A stretch of DNA of 64,000 bases from Caenorhabditis elegans (taxonomy: Eukaryota; Nematoda; Chromadorea; Rhabditida; Rhabditidae): contig NC_003279.8 in the NCBI RefSeq assembly GCF_000002985.6, forward strand, positions 6,448,001-6,512,000, read 5' to 3'. A program made the translations under genes and the position numbers. Below the pieces are notes generated by a model. It was not told where the DNA came from, did no database searches, and worked only from the letters and a program-made list of their open reading frames with translations. Below, in pieces: positions 12,991 to 23,902 of the stretch; position 1 is the stretch's first letter, and each line of letters begins with the position of its first letter.

Positions 12991-15900
12991 ATGGGTGATA
13001 CGGAAATTGTTCCTCTTCGAGTACAAAATGTACTTGATAGCGAAATCATTCGTCTCAACTTGTGGTCCATGAAGGTAACTGTCTAGTTTTTTTAAGTTTT
13101 CATGATTTCAATATTTTTACAGTTTAACGCGACCAGTTTCAAACTCGAAGGTTTTGTGAGAAATGAAGAAGGCACTATGATGCAGAAAGTTTGTTCCGAA
13201 TTTATTTGTGTAAGTCGAGAAACATATTCGTCAACAATTTTCATTAAATATTCAGAGACGCTTCACTTCTACGTTGCTTTTCGATGTTTCCGGACGTTTC
13301 TTCGACTTGGTCGGACAGATTGATCGGGAATATCAACAAAAAATGGGAATGCCTAGTAGAATTATTGATGAATTTTCAAATGGAATTCCTGAAAATTGGG
13401 CCGACCTTATCTATTCCTGCATGTCAGCCAACCAAAGAAGCGCACTTCGCCCTATCCAACAGGCTCCAAAAGAACCAATTAGAACTAGAACAGAACCAAT
13501 TGTTACGTTGGCAGATGAAACCGAGCTAACTGGAGGATGCCAGAAAAATTCCGAAAACGAGAAAGAAAGGAACAGACGTGAGCGTGAAGAACAGCAAACA
13601 AAGGAACGTGAGAGAAGATTAGAAGAAGAAAAACAACGACGAGATGCTGAAGCTGAGGCTGAAAGAAGGCGAAAAGAAGAGGAAGAGCTGGAAGAAGCTA
13701 ATTACACCCTTCGTGCTCCGAAATCTCAGAACGGCGAGCCAATCACTCCGATAAGATTCACACGGGGACACGACAATGGTGGCGCGAAAAAAGTATTCAT
13801 CTTCGAGCAAACTCCAGTGGTAAGTAAAAATTTATGTTGGAAACAATATTTTGTCATCTTCAGAGAAAACAAGGTCCTATTGCTTCTTCAACGCCTCAAC
13901 AAAAACAACGGTTGGCTGACGGGGCCAATAATCAAATTCCACCAACACAAAAATCTCAAGATAGCGTTCAAGCGGTACAACCACCACCACCGCGTCCAGC
14001 TGCACGGAATGCTCAGTTTGCATCGGATGCAGACTTGTTTGCGGTTCCAAAGGCTCCTCCATCCAAGAGTGTACGTAACTTAGCAGCTTCGAATGTCGAC
14101 ATATTCGCAGATGTTGACTCTGTTCTTGATACTTTTCATTTTGAAAGCACCCCAGGACGGGTACGAAAACCAGGAAGGCGGAATGTATCATCACCATCAC
14201 CAGAACCACGCCATCGTTCTTCATCTAGAGACGGTTATGAACAATCTCGATACTCTCAGAGATACGAACATGATAACAGTAGATGGAGCAGACATAACGC
14301 CACATATCGCAGACACGAAGATGAATCAAGAATGAGTAGAAAAAGAGTTCGTATTAATCAGTTAATTTGTCATTGGTTTTAAAATTATTACAGAGCATCG
14401 TGCGTGATGATTTCGAGTACAGTCGCCGTCATGACGATGGTGCGAGGCGTAGAGATTATTATGATGCTGATATCCAAGGTGACTCGAAACGATACCGTGG
14501 AAGAGACGCGTCTTCTTCTTCTGGAAGAGTAAGTAAAAGAATATATGACGTTTTGAGGACATTCAATAATTTCAGTCTGTTCGTTTCGAAGAAGAACATC
14601 GTAGACATGGTGATGAATACAGAGATCCTAGAGGACCTCGTGATTACAATGACTATGGCAGACGGCGAAATCATGCAAACTCCAGAAGTGGCGAGGACGA
14701 AGAAAAATTGAATGCGATTGTACGTCGTGAGAAAGAATTACGGAATCGTCTTCAAAAATCACAAAAGGCGTCATCTTCATCATATCGTCATAGATCTAAT
14801 TCGTCCGATGCTGAAGAGTCTTTAAATGAATGGGACATAGAAAACCAAGAGCTTCTGGATAATTCAATGATGTTTGGAGACGGAATACCAAAGAGAAGCA
14901 ATGCGAGAAAGGATAAATTTGTGAAAAAGGTGAGTGGTTTTAATTATTTATTTGGTTAAACGACCGTGAAAAAAACCTGACAAATAATATTCATTTTCTA
15001 ATTTGCTATTAGTCAAGATGCCTCCTGTATTACGTCCTCGTCGCAAGAAAATATCATATAGCTTTCAGCAGGCCACGCGCTCAAAACCGGCTAATTCAAC
15101 TAAGTCACCAGCCCAAGCTCGCAAAAAGAAGAGAGCATCTTTGGAAGATAACCGTGATCTCAATGATAGTATAGCATGTAATCGTCCTCGTCGTTCTTGT
15201 GTAACTCCAGTTGCAAAGAAAATTACATGGAGAAAACAAGATCTGGATCGTTTGAAACGTGTGATTGCGTTGAAGAAGCCTTCTGCAAGTGATGCAGATT
15301 GGACAGAAGTTTTACGCCTCTTGGCAAAGGAAGGTGTCGTTGAACCAGAAGTAGTCAGACAGATTGCTATCACAAGACTCAAATGGGTAGAACCAGAGCA
15401 AAATGAAGAAGTGTTGAAACAAGTCGAAGAAGTTGAACAGAAAAGAAGACGTGGAGCTGTGGCCAGAGTGAAGGAAAATGTAAAGATGCATGAGGAACTG
15501 AGAGAAGGTGGAAATCATAGAGCTGAAGATCTGCAAAGTGGAGTTGAGTCAATGGAAGACTATCAACCAGAAGATGTGGCTGCTGATCAATCATTGCTCG
15601 CTCTCAGAACACCAATAGTTACAAAGAAGAGAGGAGGAACAAGAGCTTCAATTATGCCAAAACCTGTTGAAGACTCTCCAATGAGCAGAGGGTAAATTTA
15701 TACAAAATAATTAGTTTTAAAAAAGCATTAATTTTTCAGAAACAATTCCACATTCAATTCACCGCGTCTAGAACAAACGAAGGCAAAGGATATTGAAACG
15801 AACTTCAAATACGTTCAGCACCTTTCCATGATGCAAGCGAGACCTAGTTCCAGACTGAAAAAGTCCTCATCTATGAACAACTCTACGGTAGGTTTAAAAA

Positions 15901-16096
15901 AGATTGGGAAATTTCATGCAAGCAACTAAATATCTTGCAGTATCGTGGTAACAAGAATACAAGTATTTCGTTAGAAAAGGGAACTCAGAAGGCGTTGAAA
16001 ATTATTAATCGTGGAACAACAATACACGAAGACGACGAAAATGAAGACAATGATGACGATGATGATATGCGTGAAGAAGACACATCCATCTACTAA
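12991..16096 (+). CDS. knl-2: Kinetochore/CENP-A loading factor KNL-2 (M18BP1 family)
   Basis: Nine exons keep phase: 12991-13074, 13123-13209, 13256-13819, 13864-14346, 14394-14528, 14576-14929, 15018-15691, 15740-15887 and 15941-16096, giving about 894 residues. The N-terminus (about 14-105: IRLNLWSMKFNATSFKLEGF...GRFFDLVGQID) has the SANTA pattern. A charged coiled coil (about 170-215) and a long Arg/Ser-rich disordered region follow. A Myb/SANT domain lies near residues 639-695 (ITWRKQDLDRLKRV...DADWTEV...RLKW). The C-terminus is acidic. The family works with CENP-A deposition at centromeres and is needed for kinetochore assembly on holocentric chromosomes. The exon-7 acceptor is unusual: the good site ttag at 15012 breaks the frame, while tcaag ending at 15017 keeps it. 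An AATAAA lies near 16238. The last exon is convergent with acdh-3. Confidence 0.88.
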
Positions 16097-16297
16097 TCTC
16101 TGTGCATGGAATTATTCTACTGCACTTATTCTTTATAACTGTAAATGATGAATTTTTCCTTTTTATACTAGTTTGGTAAAATATTAACTCGATACTAAGT
16201 TGCAAATTGTTCATTCTGAAAAATATAAACGAATAGAAATAAATACGTTCGATTGTTCACTACTGAAAACGCCGTAGGAGATGATTATTATAATCAA

Positions 16298-17707
16298 TTA
16301 AGCCTTTTGTTGATATTCGATGTCAACGAGCTTGGCAATGGTATTGAGCTGAATGTTGGACGTTCCTTCGTAAATTGTTCCAATTTTTGAGTCGCGGTAG
16401 AATTTTTCAACTGGGAATTCCTTGGTGAATCCAACTCCTCCAAGCCATTCCACACATTTCGAAGTGGCTGTAGTGGCAACTTGTGATGCAAACAATTTGG
16501 CCATGGCTGCTTCACGAACGAATGGAAGTCCATTCTGCTTCATGCGAGCAGCGTTGTAGACCAGAAGACGAGCAGCTTCAATTTCCATTCGTGTTTGTCC
16601 GATTTGGTGTTGCATTCCCTGAAAATTTTTGATAATTACAATATTTTAATTTCAGTCTTTTGACAAATAATACCTGGAAATCTATAAGTCTCTGCCCGAA
16701 CTGTTCTCTTTGTTGAAGATATGGAATTGTTTGATCGAAACAGCCTTGAGCCAATCCTAACATTTGTGCTCCGATTCCGATACGTCCAGCATTCAGGCAC
16801 TCGATCGCATATTTGTATCCTATAATAATTAGAAAGTTATTTTTGATTTCTCAAAAACAAGCTTCACCTTTTCCATATTCTCCCAGAATTGACGACTTGT
16901 GGACCCGAACGTTGTCAAAATGAACGGAGCATGTAGAAGATGCACGGATTCCGAGCTTGTCTTCCTTCTTTCCAACAGATACTCCTTCTTGATTTCTGTC
17001 AACCAGGAAACACGTGATTCCCTTGTATCCTTTGGCTGAATCAGCATTTGCGAAAACTAAAAAGAACTGAGCATGCCCAGCATTGGTAATCCACATCTTT
17101 GATCCAGAGATCACAAAGTCATCTCCATCTTTCTTTGCAGTTGTCTTCAATGCAAATGCATCAGATCCAGATCCGGTCTCGGAAAGAGCAAATGATCCAA
17201 TAGCTTCGGTCACAATTTTTGGAAGATACTTTTGCTTTTGCTCCTCGGTTCCCAACTGAATAATCAACGGGGCAACCAAAGTGTTCTGCACATCTACGAA
17301 TACAGAAACAGATGGATCAACTTTTGCGAGCTCTTCAATGACGAGAACAGCGTCGAAGAATGATGATCCTGGTCCACCATACTTTTCTGGAATCTCGATT
17401 CCCATCAGCTGAAAATAGAGTTTAGTAGATGTTTAAATCCATTAATTTTATATACCCCATTTTCAAAAGTTCCGGTAATTACAGATTGATGCATTTGAGA
17501 CTTATCGTCCATTTCACGAACAAGCGGCTTGATAACATTCACAGCAAAACGCCGAACGGTTCCAACAATTGAGCTTTCCTCTTCGGAAAGTTGTTGCAGT
17601 GGTGATGGTACGTGCCCGTCGATGTGAGCACGAGGCTTCGTAGACATGGTAGCGACGACCGGAGCCGCCGAACGGCTGATGAGAAGAGACCGAGACAAGG
17701 AAGACAT
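16298..17707 (-). CDS. acdh-3: Mitochondrial short/branched-chain acyl-CoA dehydrogenase ACDH-3
   Basis: Four exons (17707-17456, 17408-16868, 16819-16674, 16618-16298) encode 419 residues, close to the usual ~430 for ACADSB-type enzymes. The first ~25 residues are basic and Ser/Ala-rich with no acidic residue, fitting a mitochondrial presequence. Hallmarks: [30 protein letters not shown] (FAD-binding signature), [25 protein letters not shown], the helical C-terminal domain with [20 protein letters not shown], and [16 protein letters not shown] carrying the expected catalytic Glu position. It should desaturate acyl-CoA at the alpha-beta bond using FAD and pass electrons to ETF. It is very similar to acdh-1 at 49.5 kb. 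The number -3 is from memory of K06A5.6. Confidence 0.92.
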
Positions 17708-18359
17708 TCCTGCAAAGCTTCAAATTAAAGAACGAACGAATTTGGAGAGCTGTGATCGAAAACTAGTTCAAAGAAGTTTATGAAAAAACATTAAAATATA
17801 TGCATCTAAAGAGAACTACACTCTCCGCAAAAAATTGAAAAATCAAAACTACACTTTTTTTCTTTTGATATTTATACTCAACTGGATCACTCTTGACTCG
17901 TGAAAAATGATGTTCGGTAGATACACACTGTTAAAATGAACAATGATGTATCGATAGAGCCAAAAAATTGAAAAAAGGAAAAAAAAACTCGGAGAGCGAT
18001 AGGGAAGAAAACGAGAAGGATGGGCGGACTGAAGAGGCGCAGACGCTGACACTGGCGCTCGTTTGGATAGGATGGACAACTGGCGCGAAAAATAAAGCAA
18101 AAGGATATTGTACACAAAATCTGCCAGAAATGCGTATAATTCTGAAAATCATTTTTCTTAAAACAAATAGAGGAAGGAGGAAAAACTGAAAGCTGATTTT
18201 TTGAATTTGATTGAATTTATTCCGATTTTTTAAAAACAAACAATTAAGTAATATCAAATATTTTCTGATAGTCTTTGATTAAAAAACTATGAATTAGTGT
18301 AGATATTTAAGACAAGTGTCAATTGTCGAGAGAAAATCGTGAATTGTAACAATAAAGAG

Positions 18360-18387
18360 CTACCGTATTCTTGGATACGGTAGCTGA
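18360..18387. repeat. Short perfect hairpin
   Basis: agctaccgtat is followed by a 6-base loop and then atacggtagct, an 11-bp perfect stem. The same ctaccgta core occurs in several worm MITE ends. Its closeness to the MITE at 18424 suggests older transposon debris rather than a regulatory RNA structure. Confidence 0.5.
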
Positions 18388-18423
18388 AAAGGTTTCACTT
18401 GTGACGAAGTCGCGACTCAGGAC

Positions 18424-18758
18424 CAAGGGTGTCAGTGTCCCGTAAAAATTACAAAAACGGGACAACGGGAATTCCCGTTCCCGTGAAAATGACAAAAACG
18501 GGACAACGGGAATTCCCGTTCCCGCGAAAACACCCAAAAAACGGGACAACGGGACATCCCGTTCCCGTGAAAACGCTCAAAAACGGGACAAAAGACGTCC
18601 CGTTCCCGTAAAAATGACAAAAACGGGACAGCGGGAACTCCCGTTCCCGTGAAAATTTTAAAAACGGGACAACGGGAATTCCCGTTCCCGTGAAAACACC
18701 CCAAAAACGGGACAACGGGACAAACGGGACAAACGGGACACGGGAATTGACACCCTTT
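18424..18758. mobile_element. Non-autonomous hAT-like MITE made of palindromic tandem units
   Basis: The element starts caagggtgtcag and ends ttgacaccctt plus t, so GGGTGTCA forms terminal inverted repeats. It is flanked on both sides by CTCAGGAC (18416-18423 and 18759-18766), an 8-bp target-site duplication. Eight-base duplications and CA-GGGTG-type ends are typical of the hAT superfamily. The interior holds six to seven units of about 43-55 bp. Each unit contains acgggacaacggg and the perfect palindrome aacgggaattcccgtt, separated by AT-rich linkers. There is no transposase. Confidence 0.85.
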
Positions 18759-18849
18759 CTCAGGACTGCAAAACAAATAATTTCTCACGTATAAATAATA
18801 CCACGGGTGTCATACCCACTCTAGTCATTTTCGATTTCGCAAAGTATAC

Positions 18850-19484
18850 ATGGAAGCTTCAAAAGAATTTCCCGGATTTCCAAACGATTTTCATGCTTTC
18901 GAAGTGTCGCCAATTCCATTCGACGTACGTTTTGCCAGATTCTATAAGCAATCAGTGCACATGTAGACTTTTGCAGATAAACTCTAAAGAGCTTTCATTG
19001 AAAAATCACTCGAATCGCGCTATTTTGTTCAAGGTAAGTTATTCATCTGATACTACAACTATTTTCAAAAAAAATATTGAAGGTAAAATGCACAAATAAC
19101 AAGAGGATTAGAATCGAAGAATGCTCGGATATACTGAAACCTGGTAACGAGACAACGGTTTGTAACAGTCAACATTTGTTTCAAATGAAATCTTGTTTCC
19201 AGGCCACTATCAAAAAACTGGTTGACACAGTAGACGGCGATTCACTTTATGTCATTTACACTTTAGTTGGAAAAGAGTGGCACAATGAGCGAATGTCTGC
19301 ATGGCGGTATTTCGATTCTGAATTTAGATCTATCTTATTTAAACTGCTAATTTGTAGATGCTGGGAGAGAGCAAAGAAGCAGGCTGTACCGACGCAATGC
19401 ATATCAGTTCCAATCAAAAGATCAAGTGAATGTGAGAAAAAGGAAAAGAAATATGAGAAAGAGAAGACTAAAAGCGAGGATTGA
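18850..19484 (+). CDS. Small MSP (major sperm protein)-domain protein
   Basis: Exons 18850-18924, 18977-19033, 19083-19157 and 19203-19484 keep phase. The segment INSKELSLKNHSNRAILFKVKCTNNKRIRI... has the core of an MSP/VAP-type immunoglobulin fold (two beta strands, the FKVK motif, then a ...LKPG turn). The C-terminus is Lys/Glu-rich. Inside the last exon, 51 bases starting gtatttcg (after ATGTCTGCATGGCG) and ending ttgtag can be removed without changing frame. The spliced form reads MSAW-RCWERAKK, closer to MSP domains, so this is probably a fifth intron. MSP-domain proteins are often sperm- or germline-expressed and bind FFAT-like peptides or polymerise. The exact role here is unknown, and I do not assign a gene name. 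Confidence 0.7.
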
Positions 19485-20181
19485 TAACTACTTTTGAAAA
19501 ATAAACTTGAGCGACAGAATTGTTTTTTTTTTAACTTTGGAACACAACCAAAACTGAAAAAGAGTTTAGATTGATATTTGCAAAACTGAAACTTTGAATT
19601 GTGCTGATTCGGATTAAGCAAAAAACATGCAAAAACGCGAAAAATTGAGAGAAATAATTATCTAGTTGTCCGAGAGGAGTACGCGATTGCGCGGCCTAGG
19701 AAACTTGCGCGGAAGTTTGAATAATAATTAGCCACAAAAGTTTTTCTGGTCACTTTGGAGCCATGTAACTGTCTTTTGAGAAAACGAAAGTCGTCATTTG
19801 AATATAAATTCACTATAATGCTTTAATTCTACACTATAAACTTATCCTGCAACGTACGAAATTTGATCGTCAAGTGTTTCTACAGTAACCCATTCACACT
19901 GTAAATATTTGGCAGCCCATCGGCCTAAGCGTATAACTTAATTTTAACTTAATTTTGAGGAAATTCAAACAGAGAAATTAACGATATTTTAAAAAGTTAT
20001 TCTTTAGCGATATTAAAATAAAATAATCATTGTCCGAACTCCACTTTTAAACGTGATGAACATAAAAACACAGAAAAATTGAAATACGTGTAAAATCGTT
20101 TGATCGATAATCAATACCTTCAAACTTTATTACTCGATATTCTCTACACTCGATCAGTTGATTCACGAAAAAACACTGAAA
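19485..20181. other. Spacer between the MSP-domain gene and the membrane-protein gene
   Basis: About 700 bases, AT-rich. Two adjacent copies of taacttaattttaacttaattttgagg occur near 19937. No exon or RNA gene recognised. It holds the 3' UTR of the first gene and the promoter of the second. Confidence 0.45.
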
Positions 20182-21356
20182 ATGACGATGAGCGATCCTG
20201 CTGTAACACCACAACAAGAAGGACCAGCAGCTGATCCAGCACTCTTGGCAAATGCTGGATGCGTTGCATTAGCCACGGAAGCTGGTATTGACATTGCAAT
20301 TGCTGTATGTTGCTACTGATGATGAACATTCGTAGGGTTTGTCTTTCAGACGATGCAACAGTTTGGGCGTGAGTTGGAGCAGCTTCCTGAACGAGGACGT
20401 AGACTCGCGGAGCAGGCAATGAGCTCAATCTCTACTGTTAATCATAGATCAAAAAGATCATCTGTTTCACAAAGATCTTCTAAATCTAACAGTGGAGTTG
20501 AAGAGGATTCATTTGTTCGTATTGTCAACACTTTGGTTGACTTGGTAGGTGCAGTCTCATGATTATCAATATCTAAAATACTGCTTTCTAGTCACCAAGA
20601 CAAATTTCTTCCAAGCCAATTATTGAAACATTTGTTCTCTCTTCCGTAATCTTGACTGTCTTCTCGTTGTCCTCATTGCTCGGTGGATACATTCTTGCTC
20701 CATTCATCTCCTTTCTCATTCCTCCTGTTGGAGCTGCTATTTTCAGTGGACTTGTTGCACCATTGGCTATCTACTATCAGCTGAGCACGGTACTCTATCC
20801 GGAATAACTTTGTAAACAATATAATATTCAGGGTTACGGCCCTCTAAATGGATTCCGGCTTTTGGTTATTGCAACAACTGTACAGGGAGTTCTCACTGGA
20901 TCCGCATTGTCACACGTCTTGATTTCGGCTGAACCATTCGTTGCCCTTTCTACTATTGCATCCTCGTTCATTATTGCAGTGATGAACCCGACTTGTAAGT
21001 TGCTTGCGTTAGAAAATACAAAAAAAGTAATTTTAGCTCGGGCATCTTCACTCTCAACCACTGTGGCCACCTCAATTCTGATTCACTCCACACTTGGAGC
21101 TGTTGAAGGAGCATTGACACCTGTTTATTTTGTACTGACTGGATTCTACACTCTTGCCGCTTTGATTCCCATTCAATTGGCTAGTCGTGATCAGAGCCGT
21201 GCAAATGTGAACTTGTATTCTGCCATTCTCGTTGGTCTCACCATCTCTGCAAAGTGCTTGGTTTACGGTGTTCTTGGAGCATATGACGTGCCAATCTCTG
21301 CTTCCGAAGAGCAATTTGGATTGGAAGGAAATGCTGAGATTAATGTGAACGCATAA
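20182..21356 (+). CDS. Multipass membrane protein of unknown function
   Basis: Exons 20182-20304, 20350-20544, 20592-20789, 20832-20994 and 21037-21356 join in frame to 332 residues. The first ~110 residues are soluble, with a basic/Ser stretch (NHRSKRSSVSQRSSKSN). Then come about seven hydrophobic segments, starting at VLSSVILTVFSLSSLLGGYIL and ending at NLYSAILVGLTISAKCLVYGV. The tail is acidic. The pattern of small-residue-rich helices loosely recalls Bax-inhibitor-1-like proteins, but I cannot see the diagnostic residues, so no function is claimed. The fourth intron is 42 bases and free of stop codons, so retention would give a longer in-frame protein. The gene is convergent with cdc-25.1. 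Confidence 0.82.
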
Positions 21357-21811
21357 GAAAAATGAATGAAATTTGATAAATATGTACAGTGTGCTAGGGG
21401 GCTTCATTTTGAAAGAAAATAAAAATGATCAAAAGAATGAAAGTCATGGTACAGTAAATGCGTGGTTGGGAATGGCGAAAGTGATTTAGAGAGTTAAAGA
21501 TCCTCAGTGACTGAGTAGTTTGTTTGACAACTATTAGATAGATGACCTAGGCATAAGGCGTGAGTTAAAAAAAAAACCCTTCAGTCTTGGAAGCGTATTG
21601 CAATGAAGCCACATTGCTTAGAGACCAAGAAGGGACTGATTTAAAAGAATGGGTTGGTAGAAGAGGAACCAGTCGAAACGGAGACCTGCAAAGTGTGACT
21701 CAAAATAGAAAAAGAAACGAGAAACGGAAAATAAGTTAAGAAAAAGATGGGATGAAAATTAACAAAGTTTAAACAGAATGATAAATAAAAGTAATGGGAG
21801 AGAGGGTGCTA
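21357..21811. other. Convergent 3' regions
   Basis: About 455 bases between the stop of the membrane-protein gene and the stop of cdc-25.1. The cdc-25.1 3' UTR must lie here (minus strand). No repeat, RNA gene or long open frame was recognised. Confidence 0.45.
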
Positions 21812-23902
21812 TTATTCGGCGTCGTCAGAAATCGATGAGAAGTCAAGAATTCCACAAGGAATCTGATGACCCCCTTCCCCGAGTGGGAGATGTTCTCCTG
21901 CTGGTGTGGTTGACGATGATTCTGACGGGCGATCTGGGAAATCCGGTGTGATCACCTGGAGCCCAAGTTGAACAATGCGCTCTTCAGCTAGGTTGACTAT
22001 GGAAGACGCATTTGAAGCATTTGAACTTATATTGCGCTGATAGATAAGAGCTGCATCTAAATCATTCTGCAAAATGAAAAAATTATACTGAAATTTTTAA
22101 TGACAGTATTTACCTCCGATTCCGTGCTTTGAATATCGAACGCAGAAACCCATTTGGGTCGTCTCTCATCATCCAAACCATAAAGAATATTCTCCATGCT
22201 GCTTGTCTTGCTTCCAGTAGAGGTTAAAGCACTAGACGACCTTGATAACATCTAAAATTAGTAAAGTTGAATTGAAGACGATTTTAAACTAACGTTCAAA
22301 GAAGAATTATTTCTTCGAATTACACTACGAGTACATCTTTTCTTCTTTTCCTCGCGATGACTGGTTTCTCCATTAGGTTTCAACGAAGCCATTGAATGAT
22401 GCCGTTCGAGACGAGCCGATTTAAATTCCATCGAAAATGAACTGTGTGTCATTGGAATGTAAGAACATGGCTCACATATCTGACGACATTCAGCAGTACT
22501 CCACAACGATTTATAGCCATAGTCCAACAAATACATTTCCGGATATTCGACATGTGGATAACGAAGTTCATTCAACACGCGGTCAATAGAACGTACAGCA
22601 TGAGCCCTAAAAATCAGATATTTTATAAAATAAATAAAGAAATACCACCGACATTGTTGGCCCCCGTTTCTGACTGTATTCGCAATAGAAGATCGGAACA
22701 CGATTTTGAAAAGAACTGGCTTCGCCGTTTTCTGGGAAAAATATTGGCTTGATCTTGTCATGACGAAACAAATTGATAGCTCCTTTCACATGACCACCCT
22801 TGTACTCAAATGGAAAACGACAGTCGACTATAATGTATTTCTTATCGAAATCATCTCCAAGACGTTGAAATTCCAAGAGTAAAGTAGTAGGTGAGATACT
22901 CCGGAATGCTTGTGACTCTCTCTGTGGATTATCAACACCGGGAAGAGTGTACTTCTAAAAAGTAATTTTCTGGATAACTTCAAAAAATAATCGAAAAAGT
23001 ATACCACTTCTAACGTTGGAGGAAGTTCAGAATCAATCTCACCAACGCTCATCGCACGCAAAATTTGTTTTGGTCTCTCCTGGAAAGATCCGTTGCCTGA
23101 CGTATCGGAAGTTTTTCGTTCAAAAAACATCGGCGGTGCCAAATCCCATAACGAAGTTGCTGTTCGTGGGGCAGGTTGAGCGAAAATTGATGTATTCTGA
23201 ACTTGAGAGTTTCTGACGTTGCTCTGCTCAAAGACCTCATCGTCTTCATCACCGAATGGATCATCCCTCGGGTTATTGAGACCATTATAGCGACAAGATT
23301 TGTCACTCTGTGGAGCAACAAGAGACAAATTCCGGCTTCTCTTGCGATCCAGGAGCGTGACGCTGGGAGACATTGAACTGGAAGTTCTTTTCCGATGATT
23401 ATCCGTTGGTCTCTCGCTCATAACTCTTTTCTCATATTCTGAGTGATCGAGAGAATCCAAATCAAACACCGTCTTCATCTTACGCCCTGTTGGTGTATCA
23501 TAGTTGTAGCTGAAAATTGTTTTTTTTTGGAAGTCGCATGATGGGAATATACAAAGAAGAGCTGCGTGATGAGCTGACAGACGAGTTTCGTTGTAAAATT
23601 GAAACGAAATTGGAACAGTCTGTGAGGGCTACACGACCAGATTCCAGTTTGCTAAAATCCACATCTTCCTCGGGTGATGCATCTGATTTGTCGCTACAGC
23701 TAGTCATTGAGACACCTGAATAAGAAACAAATATTAATTAAGCCTTCCATTTACATGACAAACCAGAATCGCGGGAGCTGCCATCTTCTTCAAATAAGGT
23801 TTTCGGTGATTCGTTGATACCGTTTGCCACATCAACCACATTCTCGATGATATTTACATTATTTTGATCCTCATATATTGCTTTTTCCCCGGTGGTAGCC
23901 AT
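21812..23902 (-). CDS. cdc-25.1: CDC25-type phosphatase CDC-25.1
   Basis: Seven exons (23902-23764, 23715-23553, 23509-23005, 22954-22653, 22606-22294, 22251-22114, 22066-21812) give 604 residues. The N-terminal half is Ser-rich and regulatory. Residues 45-47 are Asp-Ser-Gly, inside RDSGVSMTS, the phosphodegron read by SCF/LIN-23 (known gain-of-function changes hit S46 and G47). The catalytic rhodanese-like domain (about 290-420) contains KKYIIVDCRFPFEYKGGHVKGA and the active-site loop FYCEYSQKRGPTM. The nucleophilic Cys and Arg of CX5R are present, but the residue before Cys is Tyr instead of the usual His. The enzyme removes inhibitory phosphates from CDK1. In worms the gene drives germline proliferation and embryonic/intestinal divisions. 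The donor after exon 4 (AT|GTCGGT) is weak but is the one that keeps frame. Confidence 0.95.

Larger units (their letters stand above)
17708..18849. other. Divergent spacer between acdh-3 and the MSP-domain gene
   Basis: Contains the upstream region of acdh-3, a short hairpin (18360-18387) and the hAT-like MITE (18424-18758). No coding exon seen. The open frames on both strands over 18430-18790 are translations of the MITE repeat units. Confidence 0.5.

Noticed and set aside
13619..13810. Minus-strand frame opposite the knl-2 coiled coil
   Set aside because: Phe/Ser/Leu-rich shadow of the Glu/Arg-rich knl-2 exon.
18430..18790. Regular repeat array suggesting a CRISPR-like structure, plus long open frames on both strands
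   Set aside because: Units are palindromic with AT linkers and lie inside a TIR-bounded element with an 8-bp target duplication; a eukaryotic MITE, not CRISPR, and the frames only translate the repeat.
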